Source: Desulfovibrionaceae bacterium
Lineage (GTDB): Bacteria > Desulfobacterota > Desulfovibrionia > Desulfovibrionales > Desulfovibrionaceae
Direction of reading: 5' to 3'
NCBI GenBank assembly: GCA_015709205.1
Contig: JACCQO010000006.1
Location: 1-64,000, forward strand
Length of the DNA stretch: 64,000 bases
The notes under the pieces are model-generated. The model did no database searches, had not been told where the DNA came from, and worked only from the letters and a program-made list of their open reading frames with translations. This document shows, piece after piece, positions 1 to 11,907 of this stretch; within the stretch, counting starts at the first letter, position 1; each line of letters opens with the position of its first letter. A program made the position numbers and the translations under genes.

Positions 1-51
1 GGAGCGGGGAAGAGGGAACCTTTTCCCAAAAGGTTCCCTCTTCCCCGCTCC
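1..51 (-). terminator. Long perfect hairpin, probable terminator of the aminotransferase operon
   Basis: A 24-bp perfect inverted repeat (1-24 pairing with 28-51) with a 3-base loop lies 28 bases past the stop codon of the minus-strand aminotransferase gene. Each arm ends in AAAAGG/CCTTTT next to the loop. There is no separate U tract beyond the stem, so intrinsic termination is inferred from position and stem strength. The stem may extend beyond the window edge. Confidence 0.65.
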
Positions 52-79
52 CCCCTTCCCCGGCTCTTCGCTTCCTGTC

Positions 80-1231
80 CTATCCCCGCAGCACGTCGCG
101 CACGGCGTCGATGACGTCGGCGACGTCCTGGTCGGTGAGTTTGGCGGAGATGGGAAGGCTCACGGTCTGGCGGCCGATGCGGGTGGCGTTGGGGGTATCG
201 GTCGGTTTCCAGCCCAGGTTCTGCTGGTAGTAGGGGTGTTCGGGCATGGCGAGGTAGTGCACGCCGGTGCCGATCTTGTGTTTGTTCATGGCCTGCAGGA
301 AGTCGTCGCGGCTGATGCCGGTGCGCGTCTCGTCCACCATGACGGTGTAGAGGTGGTGGGCGTGGCGCGTGTCCGGCGCGTCGGGCGCGGGCAGGGCCAG
401 GGGCAGGTCCGCGAGTTCGCGGTCGTAGGTGTCCCAGATTTCGGTGCGGCGCAGCCAGTTCTGTTCCACGCGGCGCAGCTGGTGCAGGCCGAGGGCGGCC
501 TGCATGTCGGTCATGTTGTATTTGAATCCGGCCTCGGTCACGAGGTAGTGCTTGTAGCCCTCGTCGGAGAACCGTTTCCAGGCGTCGGCGGACATGCCGT
601 GCAGGGCGAGGACCTTGAGGCGGTCGGCGTATTCCTCGTTGTCCGTGAGGATCATGCCGCCCTCGCCGGTGATCACGTTCTTGGTCACGTAGAAGCTGTA
701 GCAGCCCAGGGTGCCGAAGGTGCCGGTCTTTTTGCCGTGGTATTCGGACTCGATGGCGTGGGCGCAGTCCTCGATGACGTCGAGGTGGTGGGCGTCGGCC
801 AGGTCCATGAGCGCGTCCATGTCGCAGGGGCGTCCGGCGAAGTGCACGGGCATGACGGCGCGGGTGCGCGGGGTGATCTTTTCGGCCACGCGCGCGGGGT
901 CGATGTTCATGGTCTCCGGGTCCACGTCGGCGAGCACGGGGGTGCCCCCGGCGTGGAGGATGGCGTTGACCGTGGCGCAGAAGGTCATGGGCGTGGTGAT
1001 GACCTCGTCGCCGGGCGCAAGGCCCAGGGCGAGCACGGAGAGGTGCAGCGCGGCGGTGCAGGAGCCCACGGCCACGGCGCGGTTGCGGCCCACGTAGTCC
1101 TTGAATTCCTGTTCGAAGCGGGCGGTGCGCGGTCCGGTGCCGATCCAGCCGGACCGCAGGGTGTCCACGACTTCCTGGATTTCCTCTTCCCCAATGAGGG
1201 GCGAGCCGAAGACGAGAAATTTTTCGCGCAT
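80..1231 (-). CDS. DegT/DnrJ/EryC1/StrS-family PLP-dependent sugar aminotransferase
   Basis: A 383-residue fold-type-I aminotransferase of the family that puts amino groups on nucleotide-linked keto-sugars for O-antigen, LPS or other surface glycans. The PLP lysine is K184 in SFYVTKNVITGEGG, the acidic partner of the pyridine nitrogen is D155 in EDCAHA, and the phosphate-binding segment is SCTAALH near residue 57. Length is typical. It is the last gene of a minus-strand run, 36 bases after hisA, with no strong ribosome-binding site, so it probably depends on readthrough from upstream. No sugar dehydratase or transferase partner is adjacent, so the substrate (perosamine-, ArnB- or PseC-type) cannot be named. 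Confidence 0.9.
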   Translation of the reverse strand: MREKFLVFGSPLIGEEEIQEVVDTLRSGWIGTGPRTARFEQEFKDYVGRNRAVAVGSCTAALHLSVLALGLAPGDEVITTPMTFCATVNAILHAGGTPVLADVDPETMNIDPARVAEKITPRTRAVMPVHFAGRPCDMDALMDLADAHHLDVIEDCAHAIESEYHGKKTGTFGTLGCYSFYVTKNVITGEGGMILTDNEEYADRLKVLALHGMSADAWKRFSDEGYKHYLVTEAGFKYNMTDMQAALGLHQLRRVEQNWLRRTEIWDTYDRELADLPLALPAPDAPDTRHAHHLYTVMVDETRTGISRDDFLQAMNKHKIGTGVHYLAMPEHPYYQQNLGWKPTDTPNATRIGRQTVSLPISAKLTDQDVADVIDAVRDVLRG

Positions 1232-1267
1232 GGTGGTGGGGGGTAAGGGGTGCGGCGCGGATCGCGG

Positions 1268-2014
1268 CTACTGGGCCGCGATCCACTCCAGGGCCTGGAC
1301 CAGGTCCAGGGTGCCGGCATAGATGGCGCGGCCGGTGATGGCGCCCTGCAGGCCGCCGTCCTGGTCCTGGGTCTCGGCCCACAGGGGGTAGAGGGCCTTC
1401 ACGTCGTCCAGGGTGGCCACGCCGCCCGCGGCGATGACCGGCAGGCTGGTGGCGCGGCACAGGCGGCGCAGGGCGTCCAGGTTCACGCCGGACTGCATGC
1501 CGTCGCGGGCGATGTCCGTGTAGATGATGAACGCTGCGCCCTGGGCGGCAAGGCGCGGGGCCACGTCGAGCACGCTTTGCCCGGCGTCCTCGACCCAGCC
1601 CTTGGTCTTCAGCGCGCCGTCCACGGCGTCGAGCGAGACGCCGATGCGGCCGGGGAAGGCGGCGCAGAGTTCGGCGAAGGCCGTGGGGTCTTCCAGGGCC
1701 AGGGTGCCGATGATCAGCCGTTCCACGCCCGCATCGAGATAGGCCGCGGCGATGTCGGCGTTGCGCACGCCGCCGCCGAGCTGGACGGGGATGGAGAGGG
1801 CCGAGCAGATCTCGCGGATCAGGGCGGCGTTCCTGGGCTGGCCGCTGAACGCGCCGTCCAGGTCGATGACGTGCAGCCACTGCGCGCCCGTGTCGGCCCA
1901 CTTGCGGGCCATCTCCACGGGATCGTCGGAAAACACGGTCACCTGGTCCGCCAGCCCCTGCTTGAGCCGGACGCACTTGCCGTCCTTGATGTCGACAGCG
2001 GGAAAGATGATCAC
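1268..2014 (-). CDS. hisA: HisA, ProFAR isomerase of histidine biosynthesis
   Basis: A 248-residue TIM barrel converting ProFAR to PRFAR (step 4 of histidine synthesis). The N-terminal [14 protein letters not shown] carries the first catalytic Asp, and YTDIARDGM carries the second. QLGGGVR and IAAGGV are the phosphate-binding loops. The start is the GTG at 2014, which overlaps the TGA of the upstream lipoprotein gene by four bases (GTGA). The longer open frame upstream lies inside that lipoprotein gene and is not coding. The coupling implies coordinated translation with hisB and the intervening lipoprotein. No other his genes are in the window. Confidence 0.95.
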   Translation of the reverse strand: MIIFPAVDIKDGKCVRLKQGLADQVTVFSDDPVEMARKWADTGAQWLHVIDLDGAFSGQPRNAALIREICSALSIPVQLGGGVRNADIAAAYLDAGVERLIIGTLALEDPTAFAELCAAFPGRIGVSLDAVDGALKTKGWVEDAGQSVLDVAPRLAAQGAAFIIYTDIARDGMQSGVNLDALRRLCRATSLPVIAAGGVATLDDVKALYPLWAETQDQDGGLQGAITGRAIYAGTLDLVQALEWIAAQ

Positions 2015-2700
2015 AGTCCGAGTTCCAGGAGCCCCTGGCGGATGCCTTCCTGCGCCAGTTCCTCGGCCGTGAGCCAGCGGGCCTTGCGGCTCAGGAACTT
2101 GTTGAAGTCGAGGAGGTTTTCCGAGAGGGAGGTTTGGGTTTCGTCGAAGTGGTAGCGGGAGACGAGCTCGCCCTTGGCCACGTCGATGACGTAGAGGTCC
2201 AGGACCACGGAGGCCGGGCGCGTGACGCCGCGTTCGCTGCCCTCGCGTTCGCGCCAGTCCACGACCTGGGGCACGACAAGGTAGTCCACGGGCATGCAGC
2301 GGCCCACGTTCGTCCAGTAGTCCAGGGCCGCGCCGCGCTTGTCCTTGTTCTCGAAGACCACGATCTCCTGGCACTGGCGCGTGACGGCCGGTCCGGAGAG
2401 CGGGCGCTTGGAGCCCTTGAGGAGCTGGGCCGCAAGGGTGCGGTCGAGGTCGAAGAGGGTTTCGTCCTCCACCAGGGCGCGGTTGTCGGGAATGTAGCCC
2501 GCGAGCAGCTGCCAGGTGTACAGGGGCTGGGTGAACCCGGCCAGGCCCAGGGAGCGCTGGGTGTCCAGCGGCTTGGTGTAGACCGGAGGCTTGGCGCAGC
2601 CGGAGGCGAGCAGGGCAACCGCGAACAGGGCGGCGAGCAGGGCGGCGAGCGGAGCGCGCCGCAAAACGCGGGCCATGGGGCGGGCGAAGGTCCTGGTCAT
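2011..2700 (-). CDS. Outer-membrane lipoprotein of unknown function between hisB and hisA
   Basis: A 229-residue precursor with a basic N-terminus, a hydrophobic signal segment (about residues 16-31) and lipobox LASGC, giving acylation at C35. The residues after Cys (AKPP) lack the Asp+2 retention signal, so outer-membrane sorting is expected. The mature part has a predicted alpha/beta pattern with a stretch like [12 protein letters not shown] followed by [10 protein letters not shown], faintly like CsgG/LpoB-type periplasmic lipoproteins; this resemblance is weak. The gene overlaps hisB by ATGA and hisA by GTGA, so it is translationally locked into the his pair although nothing in it suggests histidine metabolism. 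Function unknown. Confidence 0.85.
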   Translation of the reverse strand: MTRTFARPMARVLRRAPLAALLAALFAVALLASGCAKPPVYTKPLDTQRSLGLAGFTQPLYTWQLLAGYIPDNRALVEDETLFDLDRTLAAQLLKGSKRPLSGPAVTRQCQEIVVFENKDKRGAALDYWTNVGRCMPVDYLVVPQVVDWREREGSERGVTRPASVVLDLYVIDVAKGELVSRYHFDETQTSLSENLLDFNKFLSRKARWLTAEELAQEGIRQGLLELGL

Positions 2701-3290
2701 TGGTCGAGGCTCCCTTTGGTGCTGAGCACGCCGTCCCGCCCGGGGGCGAGCGCCTGGCGCAGGGCCAGGCCCAGTCCCTTGCAGGCCGACTCCAGCAGGT
2801 GGTGGCCGTTCTGGCCGTAGGCGAAGCGCATGTGCAGGTTGAACAGCCCCTTGAAGGCCAGGGACTTGAAGAATTCGCGCCAGACGTCCTTTTCCTCGCC
2901 GCCGATGATCTCGGGCAGGGGGGCCTCGTCCTGGTAGACGAGGTAGGGGCGGCCGGAGAGGTCCAGGGTCACCTCGCAGAGGGCCTCGTCCATGGGCACC
3001 CGGGCCCAGCCCACGCGCTGGATGCCGGCCTTGTCGCCCGCGGCCTCCACGAGCGCCGCGCCCAGGCACAGGCCGACGTCCTCCAGGCTGTGGTGCGCGT
3101 CCACCTCCAGGTCGCCACGGCAGGTGAGCGTGAGGTCGAAGCCCGCCCAGAAGGCGACGAGCGTGAGCATGTGGTCCGCGAAGCCCCATCCCGTGTCCAC
3201 GGAAACGGAGCCCGAACCGTCGAGGCGCAGGGTCGTCTCGATGCGGGTTTCCCTGGTCTGGCGCGAGTGGCTGGCCGTGCGTTCTTTCAT
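2697..3290 (-). CDS. hisB: HisB, imidazoleglycerol-phosphate dehydratase
   Basis: A 197-residue monofunctional IGPD (step 6 of histidine biosynthesis) without the N-terminal HAD phosphatase of enteric HisB. The metal-binding segments are visible: FADHML near residue 36 and DAHHSLED near residue 63, with the C-terminal repeat of the motif further on. The start ATG at 3290 gives the usual family length; the open frame upstream runs into tatC and is not coding. Its TGA overlaps the ATG of the lipoprotein gene. It follows tatC by 56 bases. Confidence 0.96.
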   Translation of the reverse strand: MKERTASHSRQTRETRIETTLRLDGSGSVSVDTGWGFADHMLTLVAFWAGFDLTLTCRGDLEVDAHHSLEDVGLCLGAALVEAAGDKAGIQRVGWARVPMDEALCEVTLDLSGRPYLVYQDEAPLPEIIGGEEKDVWREFFKSLAFKGLFNLHMRFAYGQNGHHLLESACKGLGLALRQALAPGRDGVLSTKGSLDQ

Positions 3291-3346
3291 GTTGCCGTAT
3301 CTATGCCTTTTTCGTCCGCAGGTCAAAGCCCGTGGGTTGTCCGCGG

Positions 3347-4681
3347 CTACTCGCCGCGCTTGTCGGCGTCGGGGGCGGCGTCGGTTTCGGCCCCGGCTTC
3401 GGTCGCGGCGGCCTCTTCCGGGCCGGTCGTCTCCGTGCCAGCGCCGTCGCCGTTCGCGTCCTCGTCGGTGCCTTCCTCCTCGTCTTCTTCGCCTTCGTCC
3501 TCCTCGGTTTCCTCGGCGGGCTTGGTCTTGCCGAAGAACTGGGCCACGAAGATGGAGGCCTCGTAGAGGATCAGGAGCGGCCCGGCCATGAGCACCTGGG
3601 AGACCACGTCGGGCGGGGTGAGGATGGCGGACATGATGAATGCGCCGAGGATGGCGAACTTGCGCACGCGGCGCAGCATGGCGGCGTTGACGATGCCCAG
3701 GCGCGCCAGGAAGAAGACGAACAGCGGCAGCTCGAAGGTCAGGCCGAAGGCGAACAGGAGCTTGAGGGAGAAGCCCAGGTACTCGCTGAGCGAGGGCATG
3801 GCCTTGATCAGGTCCGTGCTGTACTCCATGAAGAACCCGAAGGCGAAGGGAAAGACCACGAAATAGCCGAAGAGCGCGCCGGAGACGAAGAACACCGCCG
3901 AGCACGCGGCGATGGGCAGCATCCACTTGCGCTCTTCCTTGTAGAGCCCCGGGGCGATGAAGGCCCAGATCTGGTAGAAGATGTAGGGGCTGGCCACGAA
4001 GATGCCGGCCACGAAGCTGATCTTGATGTAGGTGAAGAAGGCCTCGGGCAGGGCGGTGAAGATCAGCGAGGAGCCCTCGGGCAGCACCTTGACCAGGGGC
4101 AGCACGAGCAGGTCGAACATCTGCTGGGCAAAGGCGTAGCAGGCCAGAAAGCCCACCAGCGCGCCGATGATGGCGCGGGTCAGGCGGTGGCGCAGTTCCT
4201 CCATGTGGTCGAGCAGGGACATCTCGGTCCCGGCGTCGTCGTCGTCTTCATCTTCTTCTTCTTCGTCGTCGTCCCAGTCTTCTTCGTCGTCGTCCGCATC
4301 GTCGTCGCCGCCGTCATCGCCGCCGCCGTCGCCGCCGACGGCGGGAACCGACGCGTCGCTCTCGGCCACGTAGTCGCCGGTGGCCGACGGGTCGTCGGCG
4401 GGATCGGATTCGGCCCCGGATTCGGGCCCGGAGGCGGCACCGGGGGAAGGCTCGGATTCGGGCGCGGGAACGTCGGACGCGGATTCGCCCGCGTCCTCTT
4501 CGTGCTCGTCCGGCGTTGCGGGAGCATCGTCCATGGGCGCGGGCGCGGCGTCGGCCGGAACGTCGTCCGGCCCGCCGGCCGGCCCGGACGACGCGGGGGA
4601 AGGTGGCGTTTCGTCCTGCCCGGGCGTGGCGGCCGCGTTCAGGGCTTCGTCGCCGTGGGTGTCCCGGGAGGGACCGCTCAT
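3347..4681 (-). CDS. tatC: TatC, twin-arginine translocase subunit with long acidic extensions
   Basis: A 444-residue protein. Residues 154-395 are a normal six-helix TatC, opening with [14 protein letters not shown], the conserved entry of the family that reads Tat signal peptides. Ahead of it are about 150 extra residues rich in Asp, Glu, Ala and Pro, ending in an almost purely acidic tract (about 124-149). Behind it is a second acidic tail of about 57 residues. The start at 4681 is preferred because its ATG overlaps the tatB stop (ATGA). An in-frame ATG at 4222 would give a standard-length TatC, and its nearby GGGACC is only a weak ribosome-binding site. Both extensions should lie on the cytoplasmic side. 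Confidence 0.93.
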   Translation of the reverse strand: MSGPSRDTHGDEALNAAATPGQDETPPSPASSGPAGGPDDVPADAAPAPMDDAPATPDEHEEDAGESASDVPAPESEPSPGAASGPESGAESDPADDPSATGDYVAESDASVPAVGGDGGGDDGGDDDADDDEEDWDDDEEEEDEDDDDAGTEMSLLDHMEELRHRLTRAIIGALVGFLACYAFAQQMFDLLVLPLVKVLPEGSSLIFTALPEAFFTYIKISFVAGIFVASPYIFYQIWAFIAPGLYKEERKWMLPIAACSAVFFVSGALFGYFVVFPFAFGFFMEYSTDLIKAMPSLSEYLGFSLKLLFAFGLTFELPLFVFFLARLGIVNAAMLRRVRKFAILGAFIMSAILTPPDVVSQVLMAGPLLILYEASIFVAQFFGKTKPAEETEEDEGEEDEEEGTDEDANGDGAGTETTGPEEAAATEAGAETDAAPDADKRGE

Positions 4682-5079
4682 GCCTTCTCCTCCTGCGCGA
4701 TGGGCTGCTCGGGCGCGACGGCCGGTTCGGGCGCCGCGGGCTGCACGTCGATGGTCGCGGCCTCGGCCGTTGCGGCGGGCTTCGCGGCCGCGGCGTCAGC
4801 CGTCTTTGGGGCGGCCTTTTTGGCCTTGGGGGACTTCTTTTTGGCGGTTCCGGTCTTCTTTTCCTCGAACATGCGCTTCTTTTCCTCGGCCTTCTTCTGC
4901 TCCAGGTCGTCGCGCTCCACGTCGGCGCTGATGGTGCGGTTGAAGTCCGAGGAGACGCGCCTGAATTCGGCCATGCCCTTGCCCAGGCTGCGGGCGATCT
5001 GGGGCAGCTTCTTGGGGCCCAGAATGAGCAGGGCGACCACGAGGATGACGATGAGCTCCGTGGAGCCGATTCCGAACAT
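4678..5079 (-). CDS. tatB: TatB-type twin-arginine translocase subunit
   Basis: A 133-residue protein starting MFGIGSTELIVILVV: a single N-terminal membrane helix, a GPKKLP hinge, and an amphipathic helix containing FRRVSSDFNRTI. The LGP hinge and long charged C-terminal tail fit TatB better than TatA, but some bacteria use one bifunctional TatA/B, and no separate tatA is seen here. The tail is lysine/glutamate-rich, then Ala/Pro-rich. The start at 5079 is chosen because the helix begins there; the 15 codons further upstream are not family-like. Coupled to tatC by ATGA overlap. Confidence 0.9.
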   Translation of the reverse strand: MFGIGSTELIVILVVALLILGPKKLPQIARSLGKGMAEFRRVSSDFNRTISADVERDDLEQKKAEEKKRMFEEKKTGTAKKKSPKAKKAAPKTADAAAAKPAATAEAATIDVQPAAPEPAVAPEQPIAQEEKA

Positions 5080-5114
5080 AGAGGTGTCCCGATGTGTGGG
5101 GGCCGCGTGCGCGG

Positions 5115-6662
5115 CTACTCCCATTCGATGGTGCTGGGCGGCTTGGACGAGATGTCGTAGACCACCCGGTTGACGCCCTTGACCTCGTTGATGATGCGGT
5201 TGGAGATGCGGGCCAGCAGTTCCGAGGGCAGCCGCGACCAGTCCGCGGTCATGGCGTCGATGGAGTCCACCACGCGCAGGGCGATGACGTTCTCGTAGGT
5301 GCGGTCGTCGCCCATGACGCCCACGGTCTTGAGCGGCAGCAGCACGGCAAAACCCTGCCAGACTTTGCGATACCAGTCCGATGCTGTCAACTCGGTCTGC
5401 ACGATCTTGTCGGCCTGGCGCAGGATGGCGAGGCGCTGCGGCGTGATCTCGCCGATGACGCGGATGGCCAGGCCCGGGCCCGGGAAGGGGTGCCGCCAGA
5501 TGACGAAGTCCGGCAGCCCGAGCTCCACGGCCACCTTGCGCACCTCGTCCTTGAACAGCTCGCGCAGCGGCTCCACCAGGGAGAGGTTCATGGTCTCGGG
5601 CAGCCCGCCCACGTTGTGGTGGCTCTTGATCACCGCCGAGGGGCCCCGGAAGGACACGGATTCGATCACGTCCGGGTACAGGGTGCCCTGGGCCAGGAAC
5701 TTCACGCCCTGGATGGACTTGGCCTCCTTGTCGAAGACCTCGATGAAAGTGTGGCCGATGATCTTGCGTTTCTTCTCCGGGTCCTCCACGCCGCGCAGCC
5801 GGTCCAGGAAGAGGTCCTGGGCCTCGATGTAGTGGAGGTTGAGGTCGAAGTGCTCCTGCAGGTAGCTCATGACCTCCGGGCCCTCGTTGAGGCGCAGCAG
5901 GCCGTTGTCCACGAAGATGCAGTGCACGTTCTTGCCCAGGGCCTTGGTCAGCAGCACGGCGACCACGGTGGAGTCGATGCCGCCGGACAGGCCGCAGACC
6001 ACCTTGGCGTCGCCGACCTGCTCGCGCACCTGGGCCATGGTCGTCTCCACGAAGGAGGCCATGGTCCAGTTGGACTTCAGGCCGCAGATCTTGAACAGGA
6101 AGTTGTGCAGGATGGTCGTGCCGCGGTCGGTGTGGTGCACCTCGGGGTGGAACTGCAGGGCGTAGAATCGCTGGGCCTCGTCGGCCATGGCCGCGATGGC
6201 CACGGACCCGGTGTGGCCGATGACGGCGAAGCCCTTGGGCAGGGCGGCCACGTGGTCGCCGTGGCTCATCCAGACCTTGAGGGGCTCGGCCGGGTCCAGG
6301 TCGGCCCAGAGGGGGCAGTCGGCCTCGATGGTCAGCTCCGAGGGGCCGTACTCGCGGCTTTCGCTGGAGGCCACCTTGCCGCCCAGGCCGTGGGCCATGA
6401 GCTGCATGCCGTAGCAGATGCCGAGCACCGGCACGCCCAGGCCGAGGACCTCGGCGTCCAGCGTGGGCGCGCCCACATCGCCCACCGAGGACGGGCCGCC
6501 CGAGAGGATCAGGGCGCTCGGCCGCAGGGCCCTGAGTTCGCCGATGGTCACGGTGCAGGGGTGGATCTCGGAATAGACGCCCGCCTCGCGCACGCGTCGC
6601 GCGATGAGCTGGGTGTACTGGGACCCGTAGTCGAGGATGATGACCTTGCTGGTGATCTCCAT
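5115..6662 (-). CDS. guaA: GuaA, GMP synthase (glutamine-hydrolysing)
   Basis: A 515-residue protein that converts XMP to GMP with ATP and glutamine. The N-terminal class I amidotransferase has the nucleophile in GICYGMQLM and the His-Glu pair in [11 protein letters not shown]. The ATP pyrophosphatase has the P-loop SGGIDSTVV. The C-terminal dimerisation domain ends in PPSTIEWE, the standard family terminus. Length is canonical. It follows guaB by 31 bases, the usual guaBA order. Confidence 0.98.
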   Translation of the reverse strand: MEITSKVIILDYGSQYTQLIARRVREAGVYSEIHPCTVTIGELRALRPSALILSGGPSSVGDVGAPTLDAEVLGLGVPVLGICYGMQLMAHGLGGKVASSESREYGPSELTIEADCPLWADLDPAEPLKVWMSHGDHVAALPKGFAVIGHTGSVAIAAMADEAQRFYALQFHPEVHHTDRGTTILHNFLFKICGLKSNWTMASFVETTMAQVREQVGDAKVVCGLSGGIDSTVVAVLLTKALGKNVHCIFVDNGLLRLNEGPEVMSYLQEHFDLNLHYIEAQDLFLDRLRGVEDPEKKRKIIGHTFIEVFDKEAKSIQGVKFLAQGTLYPDVIESVSFRGPSAVIKSHHNVGGLPETMNLSLVEPLRELFKDEVRKVAVELGLPDFVIWRHPFPGPGLAIRVIGEITPQRLAILRQADKIVQTELTASDWYRKVWQGFAVLLPLKTVGVMGDDRTYENVIALRVVDSIDAMTADWSRLPSELLARISNRIINEVKGVNRVVYDISSKPPSTIEWE

Positions 6663-6693
6663 GATCCGTCCGTTGGTCGCGGCGTGCGCCGGT

Positions 6694-8870
<2,177 letters not shown>

Positions 8871-8878
<8 letters not shown>

Positions 8879-9773
8879 CGGCGGCCCCCCGGCCCAGATA
8901 GGCCTCGACCACGCGCGGGTCGCGTCTGATCTCCTCGGGCGTGCCGTCGGCGATCTTGATGCCGTGGTCCAGGACCACCAGCTTGTCGCAAATGTGCATG
9001 ACCAGTTTCATGTCGTGCTCGATGAGCACCACGGTGATCCCCTGGTCGAGGATGCGGTGGATGAGTTCGTCGAGCATCTGGGTTTCCTGGGGGTTCATGC
9101 CCGCGGCGGGCTCGTCCAGGAGCAGCAGCCCCGGCTCCGTGGCCAGGGCGCGGGCGATCTCCAGCCGGCGCTGATGGCCGTAGGCCAGGCCGGAGGCCGG
9201 GGCCAGGGCGTGCTTGCCCAGGCCCACGAAGTCGAGCCAGCGCATGGAGTCCTCGACGATGCGTTCCTCCTCGCGCTTCTGGCCGCGCGTGCGCAGCACC
9301 GCGCCCAGGAAGATCTGGCGCGTGCGCGCATGGCGGCCGATGCGCACGTTGTCGAGCACGGTCAGGTCCGAAAACAGGCGGATGTTCTGGAAGGTGCGCG
9401 CGATGCCCAGGGCGGTCATTTTTTCGGGCTTGAACCCGTTGGTGCGCACGGGGGCGGCCCCGGGGGCGCGGCGGAAGAGGATGTCGCCCACCGAGGGTTT
9501 GTAGACCCCGGTGATGCAGTTGAACATGGTCGTCTTGCCCGCGCCGTTGGGGCCGATGAGGCCCATGATCCGGCCGCGCGGCACGGTGTAGTCCACGTCG
9601 CCCAGGGCCAGCAGGCCGCCGAAGCGCTTGGACACGCCGCGCACTTCCAGAATGGGTTCGCCGGCGGATTCGGCCGCGGCCGCGCCGGGCGCCTTGTTCG
9701 GGGCCGGGGCGGCGCCTGCGTTCGTCGTCGGGTCCAGGGCAGCTTGCATGGCTGCTTGCGTGGCTGCTTCCAT
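8871..9773 (-). CDS. livG: LivG, branched-chain amino-acid ABC transporter ATPase
   Basis: A 300-residue ATPase with Walker A GPNGAGKTT, signature-region LAYGHQRRLEIARAL and Walker B LLLDEPAAGMNPQE, which are LivG features. The first 40 or so residues are an Ala/Pro-rich extension not seen in most LivG. The start at 9773 is still preferred because AGGAGGG sits eight bases upstream, a much better ribosome-binding site than any internal start. Pairs with LivF on the LivH/LivM membrane subunits. Confidence 0.94.
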
Positions 9774-9785
9774 AGCTGCGCCCTC

Positions 9786-10835
9786 CTAGCCCTTGGCGCC
9801 GTACTGCTCGGCCAGCCGTTTGCGCAGGCGTACGATGACGGGGTTGGACAGGCCCGAGGTGGCGATGGCCGGGAAGAACCCCTTGGGCTTGAAGCGCATG
9901 ATCAGGATCATGATCAGTCCGTAGGCCAGGAAGCGCGTTTCCGCGGGCAGCCCCAGGGCGGGCAGCACGGTGCGCAGCACCTCGCCCAAGGCCACCAGGA
10001 TGATCGCGCCCACCAGGGCCCCCTGGATGTTCGCCAGTCCTCCGAGCACGACCATGCACAGCACCAGGAAGGACTCCCAGAACTTGAACATGTCCGGCGA
10101 GAGGAAGAGCGTCCAGCGGGCGAAGAAGGAGCCCGCCGTGGCCCCGATCGCGGCGGAGATGCCGAAGGCGATGACCTTGTAGAGCAGGATGTTCACGCCG
10201 CAGCTGGCCGCGGCCAGCGGGTCCTCGCGCAGGGCGAACCAGGCCCGGCCCAGCCGCGAATCCTCCAGTCGTCCCATCATCCAGTACACGCCCAGGACCA
10301 GGACGATGGCCAGCAGGTAGTAGGGCGTCTCGCCGTCGAACTCGTAGTACCAGTCCCAGGCGGGGTTGAGCAGGCTGGAGAGCCAGGAGAGGTCGATGGA
10401 GATGGGGTCGATGCCCGGCAGCCCCAAGGGCCCGCGCGTGAGCCATATCTCGTTGGTCAGGAAGAGCACCACCAGTTCGGAGAAGCCGAAGGTGACGATG
10501 GCGAAGTAGTCGCCCGTGAGCCGCAGGGTGGGCGCGCCCAGGAGCACGCCCCAGAGCGCCCCGTTGAGCGCGGCCAGGGGCACGATGGCCCAGAAGGATA
10601 GGCCGTAGTGCACGGTCAGCAGTCCGGCGGTGTAGGCCCCGATGCCGTAGAAGCCCACGAAGCCCAGGTCCAGCAGGCCGCAGAAGCCCGGAACGATGTT
10701 CAGCCCCATGGCCAGGACCATGTAGATCATCACGAGCACGGCCACGTGGAGCACGTAGTCGCTGGCCAGCGGGGTGAAGGGGTAGGCCAGCGCGACCAGC
10801 GCCCCCAGGAGAAGATAGAGTTTGCCCTTGCTCAT
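9786..10835 (-). CDS. livM: LivM, branched-chain amino-acid ABC transporter permease
   Basis: A 349-residue polytopic membrane protein with the LivM core (YGIGAYTAGLL, GFSELVVLFLTNEIW, the EAA-like loop around GGLANIQGALVGA). Some eight to ten hydrophobic helices are evident. The start at 10835 has no recognisable Shine-Dalgarno sequence; a 13-bp tandem repeat lies just upstream in the gap to livH. A weak start would be tolerable if translation is coupled along the operon. Confidence 0.94.
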   Translation of the reverse strand: MSKGKLYLLLGALVALAYPFTPLASDYVLHVAVLVMIYMVLAMGLNIVPGFCGLLDLGFVGFYGIGAYTAGLLTVHYGLSFWAIVPLAALNGALWGVLLGAPTLRLTGDYFAIVTFGFSELVVLFLTNEIWLTRGPLGLPGIDPISIDLSWLSSLLNPAWDWYYEFDGETPYYLLAIVLVLGVYWMMGRLEDSRLGRAWFALREDPLAAASCGVNILLYKVIAFGISAAIGATAGSFFARWTLFLSPDMFKFWESFLVLCMVVLGGLANIQGALVGAIILVALGEVLRTVLPALGLPAETRFLAYGLIMILIMRFKPKGFFPAIATSGLSNPVIVRLRKRLAEQYGAKG

Positions 10836-10850
10836 TGCGTCGGTGCTGCG

Positions 10851-10877
10851 GTTTGCGAAACGGGTTTGCGAAACGGG
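10851..10877. repeat. Two tandem copies of a 13-bp unit between livH and livM
   Basis: GTTTGCGAAACGG occurs twice head-to-tail in the 58-base gap between livH and livM. TTTGCGAAA is nearly self-complementary. No function is evident; slippage-type duplication is the simplest reading. Confidence 0.6.
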
Positions 10878-10893
10878 CGTGCCATCCGCCGGA

Positions 10894-11781
10894 TCAGGCC
10901 TTGTCCACCACGGCCTTGCCCAGGATGCCCGAGGGGCGGAAGATGATCACCGCGATCATCACCGCGTAGGCCACGCCGTCGCGGTACAGCGAGGAGACGT
11001 AGCCCGCGCCCAGGGCTTCGGCCACGCCGAGGACGATGCCCCCGAGCATGGCGCCCGGCACCGAGCCGATGCCCCCGAGCACGGCGGCGGCAAAGGCCTT
11101 GACCCCGGCCACGTAGCCCATGGTCGGGTACATGCTGTTGTAGTACACGGCCACCAGGATGCCCGCCATGGCCCCGAGGCTCGAGCCCAGGGCGAAGGTG
11201 AAGCTGATGACCGCGTTGACGTTGATGCCCATGAGCTGCGCGGCGGTGCGGTTCTGCGCCAGGGCGCGCATGGCCGTGCCGATCTTGGTGCGGTTGATGA
11301 TCAGGTTGAGCCCGATCATCATCGAGAACGTGACCGCGAAGATGAAGACGTGCAGCCAGGTCAGGGTCACGTCGCCCAGCCTGACGGCGGTCTCGGAGAG
11401 ATAGGCGGGCACGGCTTCCTGGATGAACGGGCGCGGCCGCGAGCCCCAGATGATCATGGCCAGGTTCTGCAGGAAGATGGACATGCCGATGGCCGTGATC
11501 AGCACGGCCAGCCGGTGCGAGGAGCGCAGCGGCTTGTAGGCCACGTACTCGATGAGCACGCCCATGAGCGAGGCCGCGGCCATGGCCAGGATGATGGCCA
11601 GGTAGAAGGGCACGCCCATGGCGCCGATGAAGGTGGTGCAGAAGAAGGCGCCGAACATGTAGATTTCGCCGTGGGCGAAGTTGATCAGCTCGATGACGCC
11701 GTAGACCATGGTGTAGCCCACGGCGATGAGCGCATAGATCACGCCCAGGGTGAGCCCGTTGACGAGTTGCTGTTCCAGCAC
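10894..11781 (-). CDS. livH: LivH, branched-chain amino-acid ABC transporter permease
   Basis: A 295-residue permease beginning VLEQQLVNGLTLGVIYALIA and containing YTMVYGVIELINFAHGE, the LivH signature region, with several membrane helices. The GTG at 11781 is chosen because it opens the conserved N-terminus and has GGGAG upstream; an earlier in-frame TTG would add 37 non-conserved residues through a hairpin-rich leader. First gene of livHMGF. No periplasmic binding protein gene (livJ/K) is adjacent, so it must be encoded elsewhere. Confidence 0.93.
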   Translation of the reverse strand: MLEQQLVNGLTLGVIYALIAVGYTMVYGVIELINFAHGEIYMFGAFFCTTFIGAMGVPFYLAIILAMAAASLMGVLIEYVAYKPLRSSHRLAVLITAIGMSIFLQNLAMIIWGSRPRPFIQEAVPAYLSETAVRLGDVTLTWLHVFIFAVTFSMMIGLNLIINRTKIGTAMRALAQNRTAAQLMGINVNAVISFTFALGSSLGAMAGILVAVYYNSMYPTMGYVAGVKAFAAAVLGGIGSVPGAMLGGIVLGVAEALGAGYVSSLYRDGVAYAVMIAVIIFRPSGILGKAVVDKA

Positions 11782-11818
11782 GGCGGTTGCTGCTCCCGGA
11801 TGGAGTGCTTTTGGTAGA

Positions 11819-11884
11819 AAAGAGCCGGCTGGACATGGTCCAGCCGGGCGTGGGCGCGGGGGCCATGTTCCGCGCCGGCTCTTT
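11819..11884 (-). promoter_or_regulatory. Nested hairpins with U-rich tail ahead of livH (attenuator or terminator)
   Basis: On the minus strand an 11-bp stem (11874-11884 with 11819-11829, AAAGAGCCGGC type) encloses a perfect 8-bp stem-loop (GGCTGGAC/GTCCAGCC, 11827-11845, 3-base loop). TTTTCT follows. The inner and outer 3-prime arms share three bases, so the two stems can compete. It lies between a TTGACA element and livH. It could attenuate livHMGF or simply end the upstream ccm/TPR transcript. No Leu/Ile/Val-rich leader peptide is present. Confidence 0.55.
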
Positions 11885-11907
11885 GTTCGCAAAAATGATA
11901 AAAGAGT

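Noticed and set aside
2015..2374. N-terminal extension of hisA
   Set aside because: The extension is the other-frame reading of the lipoprotein gene; HisA begins canonically at the GTG at 2014.
3332..5173. Plus-strand open frame over tatC and tatB
   Set aside because: Val/Gly/His-rich shadow of the acidic repeats and TatBC; no ribosome-binding site.
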